A stretch of DNA of 64,000 nt from Streptomyces sp. NBC_00306 (GCF_036169555.1 NZ_CP108032.1:4464001-4528000), one strand, 5' to 3'; shown: positions 1 to 9,104, counted from the first letter of the stretch. Translations and numbers: made by a program. Notes: a model not told the origin generated them from the letters alone.

Positions 1-1
1 A

Positions 2-475
2 GTGACCGCGATGCTGGAAGAACTCCGGGCCCTCGTCCCGCTGACCGCCGAGGGTGCGGCGGCGCGGTTCTCGGCCCAGGAGTGGACGCCCGGGGGCAAG
101 CCCCGTGACGGCGTGGAGACGTCGTGGGACAAGGACGGCGTCGGGGGCTGGATCCAGACGTTCGGCGGTGGGGCGGTCAGCGTCTCGTTCGCCGTGTGGA
201 TCCGTGATGTCGACGCCTCGGGCTACTTCGACGACCTGGACGCCGTTTACGAGGAGGGCGAGCAGGTGCTGTCCGGGTTCCTCCCCGAGATCGAGGCATC
301 CCCCCTCGCCGGGCACCTCGTTCCGGCCGAGCAGACAGCGGAGGACCGGGACGAGTTCATCGACGTGCGGAAGTGGGCCCTGGACGGCCAGGTCCTCACC
401 GCCGGTGTCGTACAGCAGGACGCCGACCTCCCGGTCATGGTCGTGGTCGCGCTGGAACAGCCCGCGAGCGTCTGA
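2..475 (+). CDS. Hypothetical acidic cytosolic protein, possibly 5'-partial
   Basis: I do not recognise this family. The frame opens with GTG at base 2, so the true start may lie to the left of the window. The 157 residues contain no signal peptide and no membrane segment, are rich in Asp and Glu, and the first 75 residues carry Trp and Gly clusters (WTPGG, WIQTFGGG) followed by regular hydrophobic/acidic alternation that suggests a small alpha/beta fold. The gene runs toward the ABC exporter gene on the other strand, with about 100 bp between the two stops. The neighbour to its left, which would give context, is not visible. Coding is supported by strong GC bias at third positions across the whole frame. 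Confidence 0.6.
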   Translation: MTAMLEELRALVPLTAEGAAARFSAQEWTPGGKPRDGVETSWDKDGVGGWIQTFGGGAVSVSFAVWIRDVDASGYFDDLDAVYEEGEQVLSGFLPEIEASPLAGHLVPAEQTAEDRDEFIDVRKWALDGQVLTAGVVQQDADLPVMVVVALEQPASV

Positions 476-576
476 AGCGGCTTGGCGAGCGCTGCTCCCC
501 GTGCTCTTCCGTACGGGCGTCTCGTCCACATCTCCGCGAGGGCGCGACGCACGGTCGGCGGCCGTGCATCGCCCCG

Positions 577-2694
577 TCACCCCGGACGACGCCGGCTCAG
601 TCCCCCCCGCCCCGGCGCCTCCCGCACACCCTCCCCCCGCTGCCCCGGAACCCGTGCCGGTCCCTCGTGCACGTACTGCCTCGACTGGATCAGGTACATC
701 TTGCGGAACGCCCCCTCCTCCACAGCCATCAGCTCGTCGAACGAGCCGTGTTCCGTCACGCTGCCCTCGTCCAGGACATAGATCTCGTCCGCGTGCCGGA
801 CGCTGTGCAGGCGGTGGGTGATCAGGATGACCGTCTGGCCCTCCGCCGACAGCGCGCGGATCTGGTCGAAGGCCCGTTGTTCCGCCTCCGCGTCCAGTGC
901 GCTCGTCGGTTCGTCGACCACCAGGATCTGGGCGTCGCGGTGGCGGGCGCGGGCGATGCCGAGGCGTTGCCACTGACCGCCCGAGATCTGGTGGCCGCCC
1001 TTGTAGCCGCGGGCGAGCAGGGTGTCCCAGCCGCGGGGGAGCGAGGCCACCGTCTCGTCGGCGCCCGCGTATTCGGCCGCGGCGTCCAGCAGCGGTTCGT
1101 CGTGCGGGGCTTCGGGGCGGCCGATGGCCACGTTGATACGGGCGGTGAAGGGCCAGCGGTAGAAGTCCTGGGCCACCACGGCCACACGGTCGAACAGCGC
1201 GGTCCGGTCGGCCTCGGTGGTGTCCACGTCGTCCCACAGGATGCGGCCCGAGTCCGGGGCGTACAGGCCGCAGAGCAGTTTGGCCAGGGTGGACTTGCCG
1301 CTGCCGTTGTTGCCGACCAGGGCGACGATCCGGCCGGCGGGGATCGTGACGTCCACGCCGATGAGCGCCGGCTTGTCGTCGGTGGTGCCCGGATAGGTGA
1401 AGGAGACGTTCTCGAAGCGGATCGTGCGGACCTTCTCCGGCAGCGGGACTCCGGACGCGGGGATCAGACGGCGGTCGGCCTCCCGGCACAGGCGGTCGAG
1501 GTCGGCGACGAACAGGCTTTCCTCGTAGAGGAAATTGAGCTGCACGACCAGCCCTTCGAGGTTGGCGGAGCCCGTGCGGACGGCGATGACCGCGGTGCCG
1601 GCGACGGCCAGGTCCATGGCTCCGGTCCACAGCAGTGCGCCGAGGGTGGCGTACGTCGCCGCGGTGGTGATGCCCGTCCAGCCGGAGGCGACCAGGCCGG
1701 TGCGGGCCGCGAGAGAGGCCAGGCGGGTCTGTTCCTTCTCACCCGTCTCGGCCATCGTCCGGAAGTGCCTGAGCAGGAACGGGCCGATGTTGTGGACGCG
1801 TACCTCGGCCGCGGCCTGGGCGTCGATGAGCAGACGTCCGAGGAGCTGGCCGGCGCGGGCGTGCTGGATCCAGGTGTGGAAGGAGACATAGCGCCGGCGC
1901 GCGATCGTCAGTGAACTCCAGGCGCTGGGCAGGGTCATGAGGGCGAGGAGGGGGAGCAGGACCGGGTGGAGCACGGTCAGTACGCCCGCCGCGGCGATGA
2001 ACGAGATGGCCGCGGTGACCACCGACGTACAGAACTTGATCATCCGGCGGGCCGACTCGGCGCCCCACTGCGCCGAGTCCAGCAGTTTGTGGAACTCCTC
2101 GTCCTCGACGGCGGCCAGTTCGACGCGCGCCACCCGCTCCAGGTACTCCTCGGTGGCCACCCGGTAGACCTTGGGCTCCAGCCGGCCCGTGCCGGCGGTG
2201 GAGGCGGACCGCAGCAGCGCGCCGATCAGGGCCGTGACCGCGACCGCGAGGAACGCGGGCAGGGCCTCGGTGAGCCGTTCGCTGGTCCTGCCGCCGTTCA
2301 GGACGTGCGTGAGGACCTGGCTGACGGCGACGAGCCCGACGGCCTGGGCGATGCCGCCGCCGAGTTCCGCGCCGGCGACCCAGCGCAGCGCGCGCGGGTC
2401 GGCGCGGTGCGCCAGCCGGATCGTGGAGGCGATCAGCCGGGGCATGCGCGCCACCATCGTGCGCAGGTCGAGTTCCAGGAAGGAGCCGTGATGCTGGTTC
2501 CAGCCCATGTCGTAGCGGAGGGGGCCGCCGAAGAGGAGGCGTTCGGACTCCGACACGTCCTCCGCGCCCGCCGCCGATGCGTCTGTCGAGGTGTCCGATG
2601 AACCGTCCGTCGAGTCGGTGGTGCCCGTGGTGTCCGACGCGTCGGTCGATGTGTTCGCCGATGTGTCCATCGTGCGGGGCGAGCGGCGCCTCAT
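577..2694 (-). CDS. ABC transporter, fused permease and ATPase (exporter type)
   Basis: This is a half-size ABC exporter of about 705 residues with the membrane domain first and the nucleotide-binding domain second. After a Ser/Thr/Asp-rich low-complexity N-terminus (about residues 9-40) there are several hydrophobic segments between about 110 and 400. The ATPase domain has Walker A (GNNGSGKST, about 460), a signature loop (ISGGQWQRL, about 570), Walker B (ILVVDEPTSALD, about 588) and the switch His (THRL, about 625). Such proteins act as dimers in the membrane and export peptides, lipids or drugs; the substrate cannot be told from sequence. I chose the ATG at 2694 because upstream codons read poorly and a purine-rich stretch lies before it; an ATG at 2670 is an alternative. 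No peptidase domain and no precursor-peptide gene are visible nearby. Confidence 0.88.
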   Translation of the reverse strand: MRRRSPRTMDTSANTSTDASDTTGTTDSTDGSSDTSTDASAAGAEDVSESERLLFGGPLRYDMGWNQHHGSFLELDLRTMVARMPRLIASTIRLAHRADPRALRWVAGAELGGGIAQAVGLVAVSQVLTHVLNGGRTSERLTEALPAFLAVAVTALIGALLRSASTAGTGRLEPKVYRVATEEYLERVARVELAAVEDEEFHKLLDSAQWGAESARRMIKFCTSVVTAAISFIAAAGVLTVLHPVLLPLLALMTLPSAWSSLTIARRRYVSFHTWIQHARAGQLLGRLLIDAQAAAEVRVHNIGPFLLRHFRTMAETGEKEQTRLASLAARTGLVASGWTGITTAATYATLGALLWTGAMDLAVAGTAVIAVRTGSANLEGLVVQLNFLYEESLFVADLDRLCREADRRLIPASGVPLPEKVRTIRFENVSFTYPGTTDDKPALIGVDVTIPAGRIVALVGNNGSGKSTLAKLLCGLYAPDSGRILWDDVDTTEADRTALFDRVAVVAQDFYRWPFTARINVAIGRPEAPHDEPLLDAAAEYAGADETVASLPRGWDTLLARGYKGGHQISGGQWQRLGIARARHRDAQILVVDEPTSALDAEAEQRAFDQIRALSAEGQTVILITHRLHSVRHADEIYVLDEGSVTEHGSFDELMAVEEGAFRKMYLIQSRQYVHEGPARVPGQRGEGVREAPGRGGLSRRRPG

Positions 2695-3073
2695 GCGCGC
2701 CACCCCGCTCCCAGAAGTTCCTTTCCGTCCCACTCGAACGCCAGGTGAACGCCGATCACAGGGGTAGAGGGATGCATCAACTCTCCTCGGCTGTCGGGTG
2801 CTGCGCTGGAGTCTGAACAACGCTGCTGATCAGCGAGGCGTAACGGGGTGCATGCCGAGCAAAAGTTCGATCACGCGGCCGGTGTGCCCGCAGGGTCCGG
2901 GCGAGGCGGCCGTGATGCGCAGTTCGAATCACCCGGGCGGTCATCCGTACCCGATTCGGGGATTGCGCCGAGGGCTCCTCAACGGCAGGTGCTGTCCGGG
3001 CCATTGACGGCGGCGACCCGGCATTGGTTGAGTGGCTCATCCACTGAGCCACTCAATCCCGGGGAGGGAACGC
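2695..3073. other. Divergent intergenic region between ABC exporter and GntR genes
   Basis: This 379-bp stretch contains no convincing gene. It must hold the promoters of both divergent genes. The only strong structure is the perfect inverted repeat at 3028-3056. A TTGACG hexamer at 3004-3009 could be a -35 element for the GntR gene. Confidence 0.6.
3028..3056. promoter_or_regulatory. Perfect 12-bp inverted repeat, probable GntR operator
   Basis: The arms TTGAGTGGCTCA (3028-3039) and TGAGCCACTCAA (3045-3056) are perfect complements separated by five bases. The repeat ends 17 bases before the preferred start of the GntR gene. FadR-type GntR proteins usually repress their own operon by binding such palindromes, so this is the likely autoregulatory site. 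It overlaps an upstream in-frame GTG at 3032, which argues against that codon as the start. Confidence 0.75.
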
Positions 3074-3760
3074 GTGGAGGCACTGCCCCGCGAAACCATC
3101 GTCGACGTCCTGGAGTCCCGGCTGCGCGAGGACATCCTCGACGGACGGCACCCCGCCGGCAGCTATCTGCCGCCCGAGCGGCAGCTCGCCGACGGATACG
3201 GCGTCACCCGCACCACCCTCAAGCACGCTTTCGGCCGGCTCGTCCAGGCCGGGCTGCTGGAGACCCGGCACGGGGTCGGCACCCGGGTGCGCGACTACGC
3301 ACGGCTCGGCGGCGCCGATCTGCTGCCGATGCTGGTGCGGCACAGCCCCGACTGGATCGGTGAGATCTTCGAAGTCCGGCGCAGCATCGGCGCGTTGATC
3401 GCCGAACGTGCCGCGGGGAGAGCCGGAGTGAGGCAGCGGGCCGAACTGCGGGAGCTGCTGGAGGCGCTGCGGACGGCCGAGGGCGGCGACCCGGTCCAGC
3501 TCGCCGACATCGACGTGCATCGGGCGCTCGCCCGCGCCACCGGCAACCGTGTCTATGTGCTGCTCACCAACACCCTGTTCAACGCCTACGTGCCCGTACG
3601 GGCCGCCCTGGTGGGCCCGTTCACCGATCCGCAGGCGGCGCACCGCCGGCTGGCACCGGTGGTCGAGGCCGTCGCGGCCGGTGACGAGAGTGCCGCGAGG
3701 CGGGCGGCCGAGGCGTATCTGACGGCCACCGAACGGATCATGCTGGAGGGGCTCGCATGA
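3074..3760 (+). CDS. GntR-family (FadR subfamily) transcriptional regulator
   Basis: The 228-residue product has an N-terminal winged helix-turn-helix (about residues 5-75; the segment around LPPERQLADGYGVTRTTLK is typical GntR) and a C-terminal all-helical FCD-like effector domain with the family phrase DVHRALARATGN. Members bind DNA as dimers and respond to acyl-CoA, organic acids or related ligands. I chose GTG 3074 because GGGAGG lies seven bases before it; an in-frame GTG at 3032 would put a perfect operator palindrome inside the coding sequence. The stop overlaps the next start by four bases (ATGA), so it is coupled to the beta-rich protein and GMC oxidoreductase genes and probably controls them. 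Confidence 0.9.
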   Translation: MEALPRETIVDVLESRLREDILDGRHPAGSYLPPERQLADGYGVTRTTLKHAFGRLVQAGLLETRHGVGTRVRDYARLGGADLLPMLVRHSPDWIGEIFEVRRSIGALIAERAAGRAGVRQRAELRELLEALRTAEGGDPVQLADIDVHRALARATGNRVYVLLTNTLFNAYVPVRAALVGPFTDPQAAHRRLAPVVEAVAAGDESAARRAAEAYLTATERIMLEGLA

Positions 3761-5208
3761 GGACACCGCGCAGGAATACACCCCGCACGAGCACGCGCCC
3801 ACCTCGTACCAGCGCAAGCACGAGCGCACGGGGAACGTCGTTCAGCGAGACCATGCTCGGCACGGTCCGCCTCGACGGCGAGGACCGCAGCCGCCCGATC
3901 CGGCTCGATCTGCGTGTCACGGCCGACCATGTGCTGCGCCCCCTGGGCACGACCGAAGCACACGCCTCGGGCCGTGTCCGCATCGCCGGGCGGGCCGACG
4001 ACTCTTCCGCCGCAGGGGAGTTGGAGATATCGCCGCTGGCCAGGCGGCGCATCCGCTACCGGCTCTCCTTCACCGCCGACGGCCGGCGCCTCACCCTCGA
4101 CGGCTGGAAGTCCGTGAATCCGCGCCACCCGGTGAAGTCGATGACCGTCCTGCCCTTCACGCTCCACGAGGACGGGGCCCCGGTCGGCGAAGGAACGCTC
4201 CGCTTCCCCGTGGCGACCGGCCTGCTGCCCTTCCTCGCCGGTTTCCGCTTCCCCCGCGCGGTGGACGGAGGCGGTCTGATGGCGCCGCGGTGGCGGGGCG
4301 AGCCCGGCCGTACCGAGGTCTGGTACACCACGGCGACCGACCCGGCCACCGGCACCGGACTGTGGCTCCATCACGAACTCACCGCGCCCGCCGACGGATC
4401 GGAGCCGTACGCCCACGGCTGGGCCGCGGTCTTCCCCAAGGACGAGCCGGTGCGGCACGCCCGCTTCGGCCCCGAGAAGTGGGCGGGCGGCGAGCACGGG
4501 TTCAGCGCCGACGGCATCTCGGCCGTGCCCGGACAGCTGACCGGTTCGGCAGGTGAGCTGCGCTGGGACCTGACGGAACAGGCGGCCGACACACCCCTGT
4601 TCACCTTTCCCCGCTGGTCCTGGCGCCGCCCGCTGCTGCCCGCCGCGCAGATCCTCCCGGCCGCGCGCGCCTTGTACGGCGGCACCGTCTCGTACGGGAG
4701 CACGACCCTGCGACTGGCCGGCGCCCCCGGGGCGTCCGCCCGGATCTACGGCCACGGCAACGCGCACCGCTGGGCCTGGCTGCATGCCGACCTCGGCGGC
4801 GGGGACGTCCTGGAGATCGTCACCGCCGTATCCCGGCGCCCCGGTCTGCGCCGGCTGCCGCCGCTGGTCTTTCTGAGGCTGCGCCGCTCCGGCCGGACCT
4901 GGCCGCGGCGGGCGGAGCGCTCGGCGGTCGGGTGGGGCGGGCTGTGGCGCTTCCGCTCGCAGATCGGCCTGCCCACCTGGACGGTCACCGGCCGCGCAGG
5001 GCTGCGGCGTATCCGGGTCGAGGTCACCCAGCCCGACGAGCGCACCCTCGCGCTCGGCTACACCGACCCGGACGGTGCGCAGGCCGTCTGCCGCAACAGT
5101 GAACGCGCCGATGCCCACGTCCTGTTGGAGCGGTGGTGGGGCGGCTGGCGTACGGAGCGGGAGTGGCATCTCGACGGCACGGCGCACGCCGAGGTGGGCA
5201 CCCGATGA
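3757..5208 (+). CDS. Beta-rich protein with a GMC-oxidoreductase-associated N-terminal domain
   Basis: The 483-residue product begins at the ATG that overlaps the GntR stop. After a basic, Thr/Arg-rich leader of about 27 residues, residues 30-160 (FSETMLGTVRL, then YRLSFTADGRRLTLDGWKSV) resemble the region that accompanies GMC oxidoreductase domains in large actinobacterial cholesterol-oxidase-like proteins; this is from memory, not a search. The rest is Trp-rich beta strands (GHGNAHRWAWLHADLGGGD) resembling lipocalin-like proteins such as the tocopherol cyclase/AttH fold. No signal peptide is evident. Its stop overlaps the GMC oxidoreductase start (ATGA), so the two are made together and perhaps form one enzyme unit acting on a lipid or terpenoid alcohol. 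Function is inferred from context only. Confidence 0.7.
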   Translation: MRTPRRNTPRTSTRPPRTSASTSARGTSFSETMLGTVRLDGEDRSRPIRLDLRVTADHVLRPLGTTEAHASGRVRIAGRADDSSAAGELEISPLARRRIRYRLSFTADGRRLTLDGWKSVNPRHPVKSMTVLPFTLHEDGAPVGEGTLRFPVATGLLPFLAGFRFPRAVDGGGLMAPRWRGEPGRTEVWYTTATDPATGTGLWLHHELTAPADGSEPYAHGWAAVFPKDEPVRHARFGPEKWAGGEHGFSADGISAVPGQLTGSAGELRWDLTEQAADTPLFTFPRWSWRRPLLPAAQILPAARALYGGTVSYGSTTLRLAGAPGASARIYGHGNAHRWAWLHADLGGGDVLEIVTAVSRRPGLRRLPPLVFLRLRRSGRTWPRRAERSAVGWGGLWRFRSQIGLPTWTVTGRAGLRRIRVEVTQPDERTLALGYTDPDGAQAVCRNSERADAHVLLERWWGGWRTEREWHLDGTAHAEVGTR

Positions 5209-7040
5209 GCCTCGACGGTCTGGTGGCCGCGCTCATCGCCGACGACGGCACCGAGCGGTGGCCCGCGCGGGTGCCCCGGCGGCTGGAGACCGTCCTCGGT
5301 TCGATGCCCCTGCCCGCGCGCGCCGGACTGCGGGCGGCGGCCGGCGCCCTCGACGCGTACGCCCTGGCACGGGACGGGCGCAGGCTCGCCGAACTCACCC
5401 CGGGCGAACGGGAATCGGTGCTGGGATCGCTCGGCGCCCGGCCCGCGCTGCTGCCGCTGCTCGATGTCCTGAAGGTGCCGGTCCTGCTGGCCGCGGGCAC
5501 CGAGCGGATGCTGCACCAGGGCCCCCGCCCGCTCTTCCCGGCACCCGAGGATCCGCCGCTGGACTGCACCCCCGCCGGGGAGTGGCCGGCCCGATCGACC
5601 GCCGACGCGGTGGTGATCGGTTCGGGTGCGGGCGGCGCGACCGCCGCACGGACGCTCGCCCGCGCGGGTCTCGACGTCGTCGTCCTGGAGGAGGGGCACC
5701 ACCACTCCACGGCCTCCTTCGGCCGCCGCACACCGCTCGACCGGTTCGCCGAGCTCTACCGCGACGGCGGCGCCACGGTCGCGCTCGGCAACCCGCCGCT
5801 GCTGCTGCCGGTGGGCCGCGCCGTCGGCGGTACGACGGTCGTCAACTCCGGTACCTGCTACCGCACTCCGGACCATGTCCTCGACCGCTGGACGAGCGAG
5901 TTCGGCTTCTCGCCCGCGGAGCGCTTCGGCCCCTGTCTCGACGAGGCCGAACGCACACTGCGGGTCGCGCCGCAGCCCCTCGACGTCCTCGGCAACAACG
6001 GCCGGCTCGCACTCGCCGGAGCCGAGGCCCTCGGCTGGGCGGCCTCGCCGCTGCGGCGCAACGCTCCCGGCTGCAAGGGCTCCTGCCAGTGCGTGGTGGG
6101 CTGTCCCACCGGCGCGAAGCAGAGCGTGCAGCTGTCCGTGCTGCCCGACGCGTGCGCCGCGGGCGCGCGGATCGTCACGGGCGCCCGGGTCCGCCGGATC
6201 CTGGTGGACGCCGACCGTCCGGGCGGTGCGCGGGCCGCGGGAGTTCTCGTACGCCGCGAGGACGGCGGCGAGCTGGAGATCCTCGCCCCGCTGGTGGTCG
6301 TCGCGGCGGGCGCCCTGCAGTCACCGCCCCTGCTGCGGCGCTCGGGACTCGGCGGGCATCCGCGCCTCGGCCGGAACCTGAGCGTTCACCCCGCCACCAG
6401 CGTGGCCGGGCGCTTCGCCGAAGCGGTCACCGCCTGGGAGGGGGTCCTCCAGAGCGTCGGCGTCGAGGAACTCCACGACGGCGGCGTCCTGATCGAGGCG
6501 ACCGCGACCCCGCCGGGGATGGGCTCCTTCGTCCTCCCGGGCCTCGGCGGCGAACTGCGCCGCGAACTGGAGGCCACCGACCGTCTCGCCACCCTGGGCG
6601 CGATGATCGCCGACCGCCCCTCGGGCCGGGTCGTCGGCCGCGACCGCACGCTGATCCGCTACAACCTGGACCGGCGGGACGCGGGCCGCCTCATGCGCTC
6701 GGTACGGGCGATGGGCCGGCTTCTGTTCGCGGCGGGTGCGGAGGAGGTCCTCACGGGCATTCCCGCCGCGCCCCGGGCCCGTGACCTGGCGCAGCTGGAC
6801 ACCGTCCTCGCCGGGGTCACGGCGCGGCAGCTGCATCTGTCGGCGTACCACCCGACGGGGACGGTCGCGGCGGGAAGCAGCCCGGAGCGCGCCCCGGCGG
6901 ACGAGACCGGGATGCTGCGGGGCGTGACGGGCGTGCTGATCGCCGACGCCTCGGTGCTGCCGGGCTGCCCGGAGGTCAATCCGCAGCTGAGCATCATGGC
7001 GGCGGCGCTGGCGGTGACGGAGGCGTATCTGGAGGGGTGA
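5205..7040 (+). CDS. GMC-family FAD-dependent oxidoreductase
   Basis: The 611-residue product has an N-terminal helical region of about 120 residues, then the FAD-binding motif (VVIGSGAGGATAARTLARAG, about 130-150), a GG(T)TVVNSGT phrase typical of GMC enzymes, a Cys-rich stretch (GCKGSCQCVVGCPTGAK, about 288) seen in long-chain alcohol and sterol-oxidising members, and the C-terminal FAD/active-site motif with HLSAYHPTGT and CPEVNPQLSIMAAALA. GMC enzymes oxidise alcohols with FAD as cofactor. The ATG at 5205 overlaps the preceding stop; an in-frame ATG at 5133 would overlap that gene by 76 bases and is unlikely. It is the last gene of the GntR-controlled set. The substrate is unknown; a hydrophobic alcohol or sterol is the best inference. 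Confidence 0.88.
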   Translation: MSLDGLVAALIADDGTERWPARVPRRLETVLGSMPLPARAGLRAAAGALDAYALARDGRRLAELTPGERESVLGSLGARPALLPLLDVLKVPVLLAAGTERMLHQGPRPLFPAPEDPPLDCTPAGEWPARSTADAVVIGSGAGGATAARTLARAGLDVVVLEEGHHHSTASFGRRTPLDRFAELYRDGGATVALGNPPLLLPVGRAVGGTTVVNSGTCYRTPDHVLDRWTSEFGFSPAERFGPCLDEAERTLRVAPQPLDVLGNNGRLALAGAEALGWAASPLRRNAPGCKGSCQCVVGCPTGAKQSVQLSVLPDACAAGARIVTGARVRRILVDADRPGGARAAGVLVRREDGGELEILAPLVVVAAGALQSPPLLRRSGLGGHPRLGRNLSVHPATSVAGRFAEAVTAWEGVLQSVGVEELHDGGVLIEATATPPGMGSFVLPGLGGELRRELEATDRLATLGAMIADRPSGRVVGRDRTLIRYNLDRRDAGRLMRSVRAMGRLLFAAGAEEVLTGIPAAPRARDLAQLDTVLAGVTARQLHLSAYHPTGTVAAGSSPERAPADETGMLRGVTGVLIADASVLPGCPEVNPQLSIMAAALAVTEAYLEG

Positions 7041-7171
7041 ACCGCAGGTGGAGGCACCCCCGCCACCACCCGGGAAGAAGGCGGTGCAACATTTCGCCCA
7101 GGGTGGCGCGTCGATGAGGTGGGGGGCCGGAGCCCTTCGGTCGCGGTGGGAAACAGGGGGGACGGGGAGGC

Positions 7172-7684
7172 ATGAGACAGTCCCGCGAGGACGGGTTCAT
7201 GGAGTTCGCAGGCGGGCTCACGGGACATCTGTTTCGTTCCGCGTGCCTCCTCACCAGTGGTGACACCTACCTCGCCGAGGATCTGGTGCAGGAGACGCTG
7301 GGCCGGATGTATCTGAAGTGGGGGCGGATCTCCCAGGTGGACAACCCCGCCGCGTACGCCCAGACCGTTCTGGTGCGGACCTTCCTCACCTACCGGCGCA
7401 GGCGTTCCGCGGACGAACGGCCGGTGGCGGATCTGCCCGACGCCCCGGTCATCACCGGAAGCGATCCGCTGTTGCGGCTGGCGCTGCTCCAGGCGCTCGG
7501 GCAACTGCCGCCGAAGGACCGGGCCGTGGTGGTGCTCCGTTACTGGGAGGACCGCAGCATCGAGGAGACGGCCGACGCCATGAACGTCAGCTCGGCCGCC
7601 GTACGCACCCGGGCGTCGCGGGCGCTGGCACGGCTACGGGCCCAGCTCGGCGGCAGTCTCGCCGAACTCGTCGCCGTCACCTGA
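7172..7684 (+). CDS. SigE-family ECF RNA polymerase sigma factor
   Basis: The 170-residue product has sigma region 2 (AEDLVQETLGRMYLKWGRI, about residues 33-52) and region 4 (LPPKDRAVVVLRYWEDRS to AVRTRASRALARL, about 112-157), the layout of the short actinobacterial SigE-type ECF factors that start with a conserved FMEF-like segment. The ATG follows GGGGAGG with good spacing. The protein would redirect RNA polymerase to a small regulon. The downstream gene encodes a one-pass membrane protein with a cytosolic N-terminus, the usual companion of this sigma family and a probable regulator. No obvious autoregulatory promoter was found in the 130 bp upstream. Confidence 0.9.
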   Translation: MRQSREDGFMEFAGGLTGHLFRSACLLTSGDTYLAEDLVQETLGRMYLKWGRISQVDNPAAYAQTVLVRTFLTYRRRRSADERPVADLPDAPVITGSDPLLRLALLQALGQLPPKDRAVVVLRYWEDRSIEETADAMNVSSAAVRTRASRALARLRAQLGGSLAELVAVT

Positions 7685-7814
7685 GCCTTCGCCGCCGATG
7701 CCTCGGCCAGGTGTTCCGTCCGCACCGCAGCCACGATCCCACCGCCGTATCCCTACCAGCCAAGACCTCCCTCAACTCCGGCCCACCTGCGCCGACTGGA
7801 GATGGTGAACCGCC

Positions 7815-9074
7815 ATGCCCCTCGACAACGACACCGAAGAGACCCCCGACACCCGCTTCGAGAACGACCTCGGTGAGATCATGCGGCGCACCGGCGGCAC
7901 GTTCGTCGCCGACGGGCGGGGCCTGCTCACCGCGGGGGCACTCCGGGGCCGCCGCAAGGCTGCCCGCCGCTGTGCCACGGTCCTGACCGGAGGCGTGCTG
8001 ACGCTGGCCGCGCTGGGGACGGCCGGGGTGTACGTCACCGGCGGATCCGGGGAGGACAGTGCGTCGGTGGCGGACGCGACACCGACCCGGACACACTCCT
8101 CTGTCCCGCGGGACGGCGCATCCCGCACCCCCGGCCTCTCCGGCGGAAGCGGCCCGAAGGAGGACCCCACGTCCTTCATGCGGGCGCACGCCGACCAGAT
8201 GATCAAGCTGCTCGAGATCAGTCTCCCGGTCCTCCCGAAGGGGGAGTTCAGCAAGCAGCGGGGCACCAGCAACATGGGCGGTCCCGGCGCGGCCGACGCC
8301 TCGCTCGTCTACGACGACAGTTACGGGGCCTCACTCGTCTCCATCTCCGCCCGGCGCGTCGACCCCAAGGATCCGAAGGTCCGGCAGTCGCTGAAGTGCC
8401 CGAAGGCCACGCCCGGTTCCGTGTGCAAGGTCGGTGCCTTCGGTGAGAAGAACGAGCAGGGCCATGTGGGCGGCGGATCCGCCGGGGTGAAGGTCTGGAA
8501 GTCCACCCGGATCTCGGCGGACGGCTTTCTGCTCCAGGCGGTCGAGTACAACGCGCCCTCACCGACGGGCACTCCCACCCGGAACGAACCCCCGCTGAGT
8601 CCTCTTCAACTGGATGAGCTGGCGGCGAGCGTGGAGGGGGCGTTCACCAAGTACGGCGTCATGAACGCCGAGGCGTTCACCAGCCCGCGCCCCGTCCAGA
8701 ACAGCTGGGAGGTCTTCGAGACGCTCAGCGGCCTGGTGCCGGCCGGGTACGCGTCGGCCGGCCTGGGCGGCGGCGGTGACGAAGGCTATGTGATCGTGCG
8801 CGACAAGCAGACGAACACCAAGACGTTCCTGCGGGTGCGGCTGGGCCACGGCACGGCGGACGGCGGCAGGGTCGTCACCCGGGACGAGGCAGGCAAGCAC
8901 GCGGGCACCGTGGGGTGGACGGCCGAAACCGTGACCGCGAAGGGCCTGCGGGTGACGGTCACGTCCTACAACGCGGAGTATCCGCACAAGCCGCCTGTGC
9001 TCTCCGCGCCTCCGTTCACCAAGGCCCAACTGTCCGCGATCGCCACCGACGAGGTGTGGCAGACGCTCAAGTAG
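7815..9074 (+). CDS. Single-pass membrane protein, partner of the SigE-family sigma factor
   Basis: The 419-residue product has a cytosolic N-terminus (about 1-50, with the phrase FENDLGEIMRRTGGTF common to proteins encoded beside such sigma factors), a basic stop-transfer region RRKAARR, one hydrophobic segment (about 56-75), and a large extracytoplasmic region with no recognised enzyme motif. It lacks the HxxxCxxC zinc motif of classical ZAS anti-sigma factors, so any anti-sigma role would use a different fold. The gene lies 130 bp after the sigma gene on the same strand and probably shares its transcript. The function as sensor or anti-sigma factor is inferred from context. Confidence 0.75.
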   Translation: MPLDNDTEETPDTRFENDLGEIMRRTGGTFVADGRGLLTAGALRGRRKAARRCATVLTGGVLTLAALGTAGVYVTGGSGEDSASVADATPTRTHSSVPRDGASRTPGLSGGSGPKEDPTSFMRAHADQMIKLLEISLPVLPKGEFSKQRGTSNMGGPGAADASLVYDDSYGASLVSISARRVDPKDPKVRQSLKCPKATPGSVCKVGAFGEKNEQGHVGGGSAGVKVWKSTRISADGFLLQAVEYNAPSPTGTPTRNEPPLSPLQLDELAASVEGAFTKYGVMNAEAFTSPRPVQNSWEVFETLSGLVPAGYASAGLGGGGDEGYVIVRDKQTNTKTFLRVRLGHGTADGGRVVTRDEAGKHAGTVGWTAETVTAKGLRVTVTSYNAEYPHKPPVLSAPPFTKAQLSAIATDEVWQTLK

Positions 9075-9104
9075 CGGCTCCCCGTCCTCGGTCGTCCTGC
9101 TGCC

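Noticed and set aside
2918..2940. GTTCGAATC, resembling a tRNA T-loop
   Set aside because: The bases flanking TTCGAAT (CGCAG before, CACCC after) do not pair, and no acceptor stem, D arm or anticodon arm can be placed around it.
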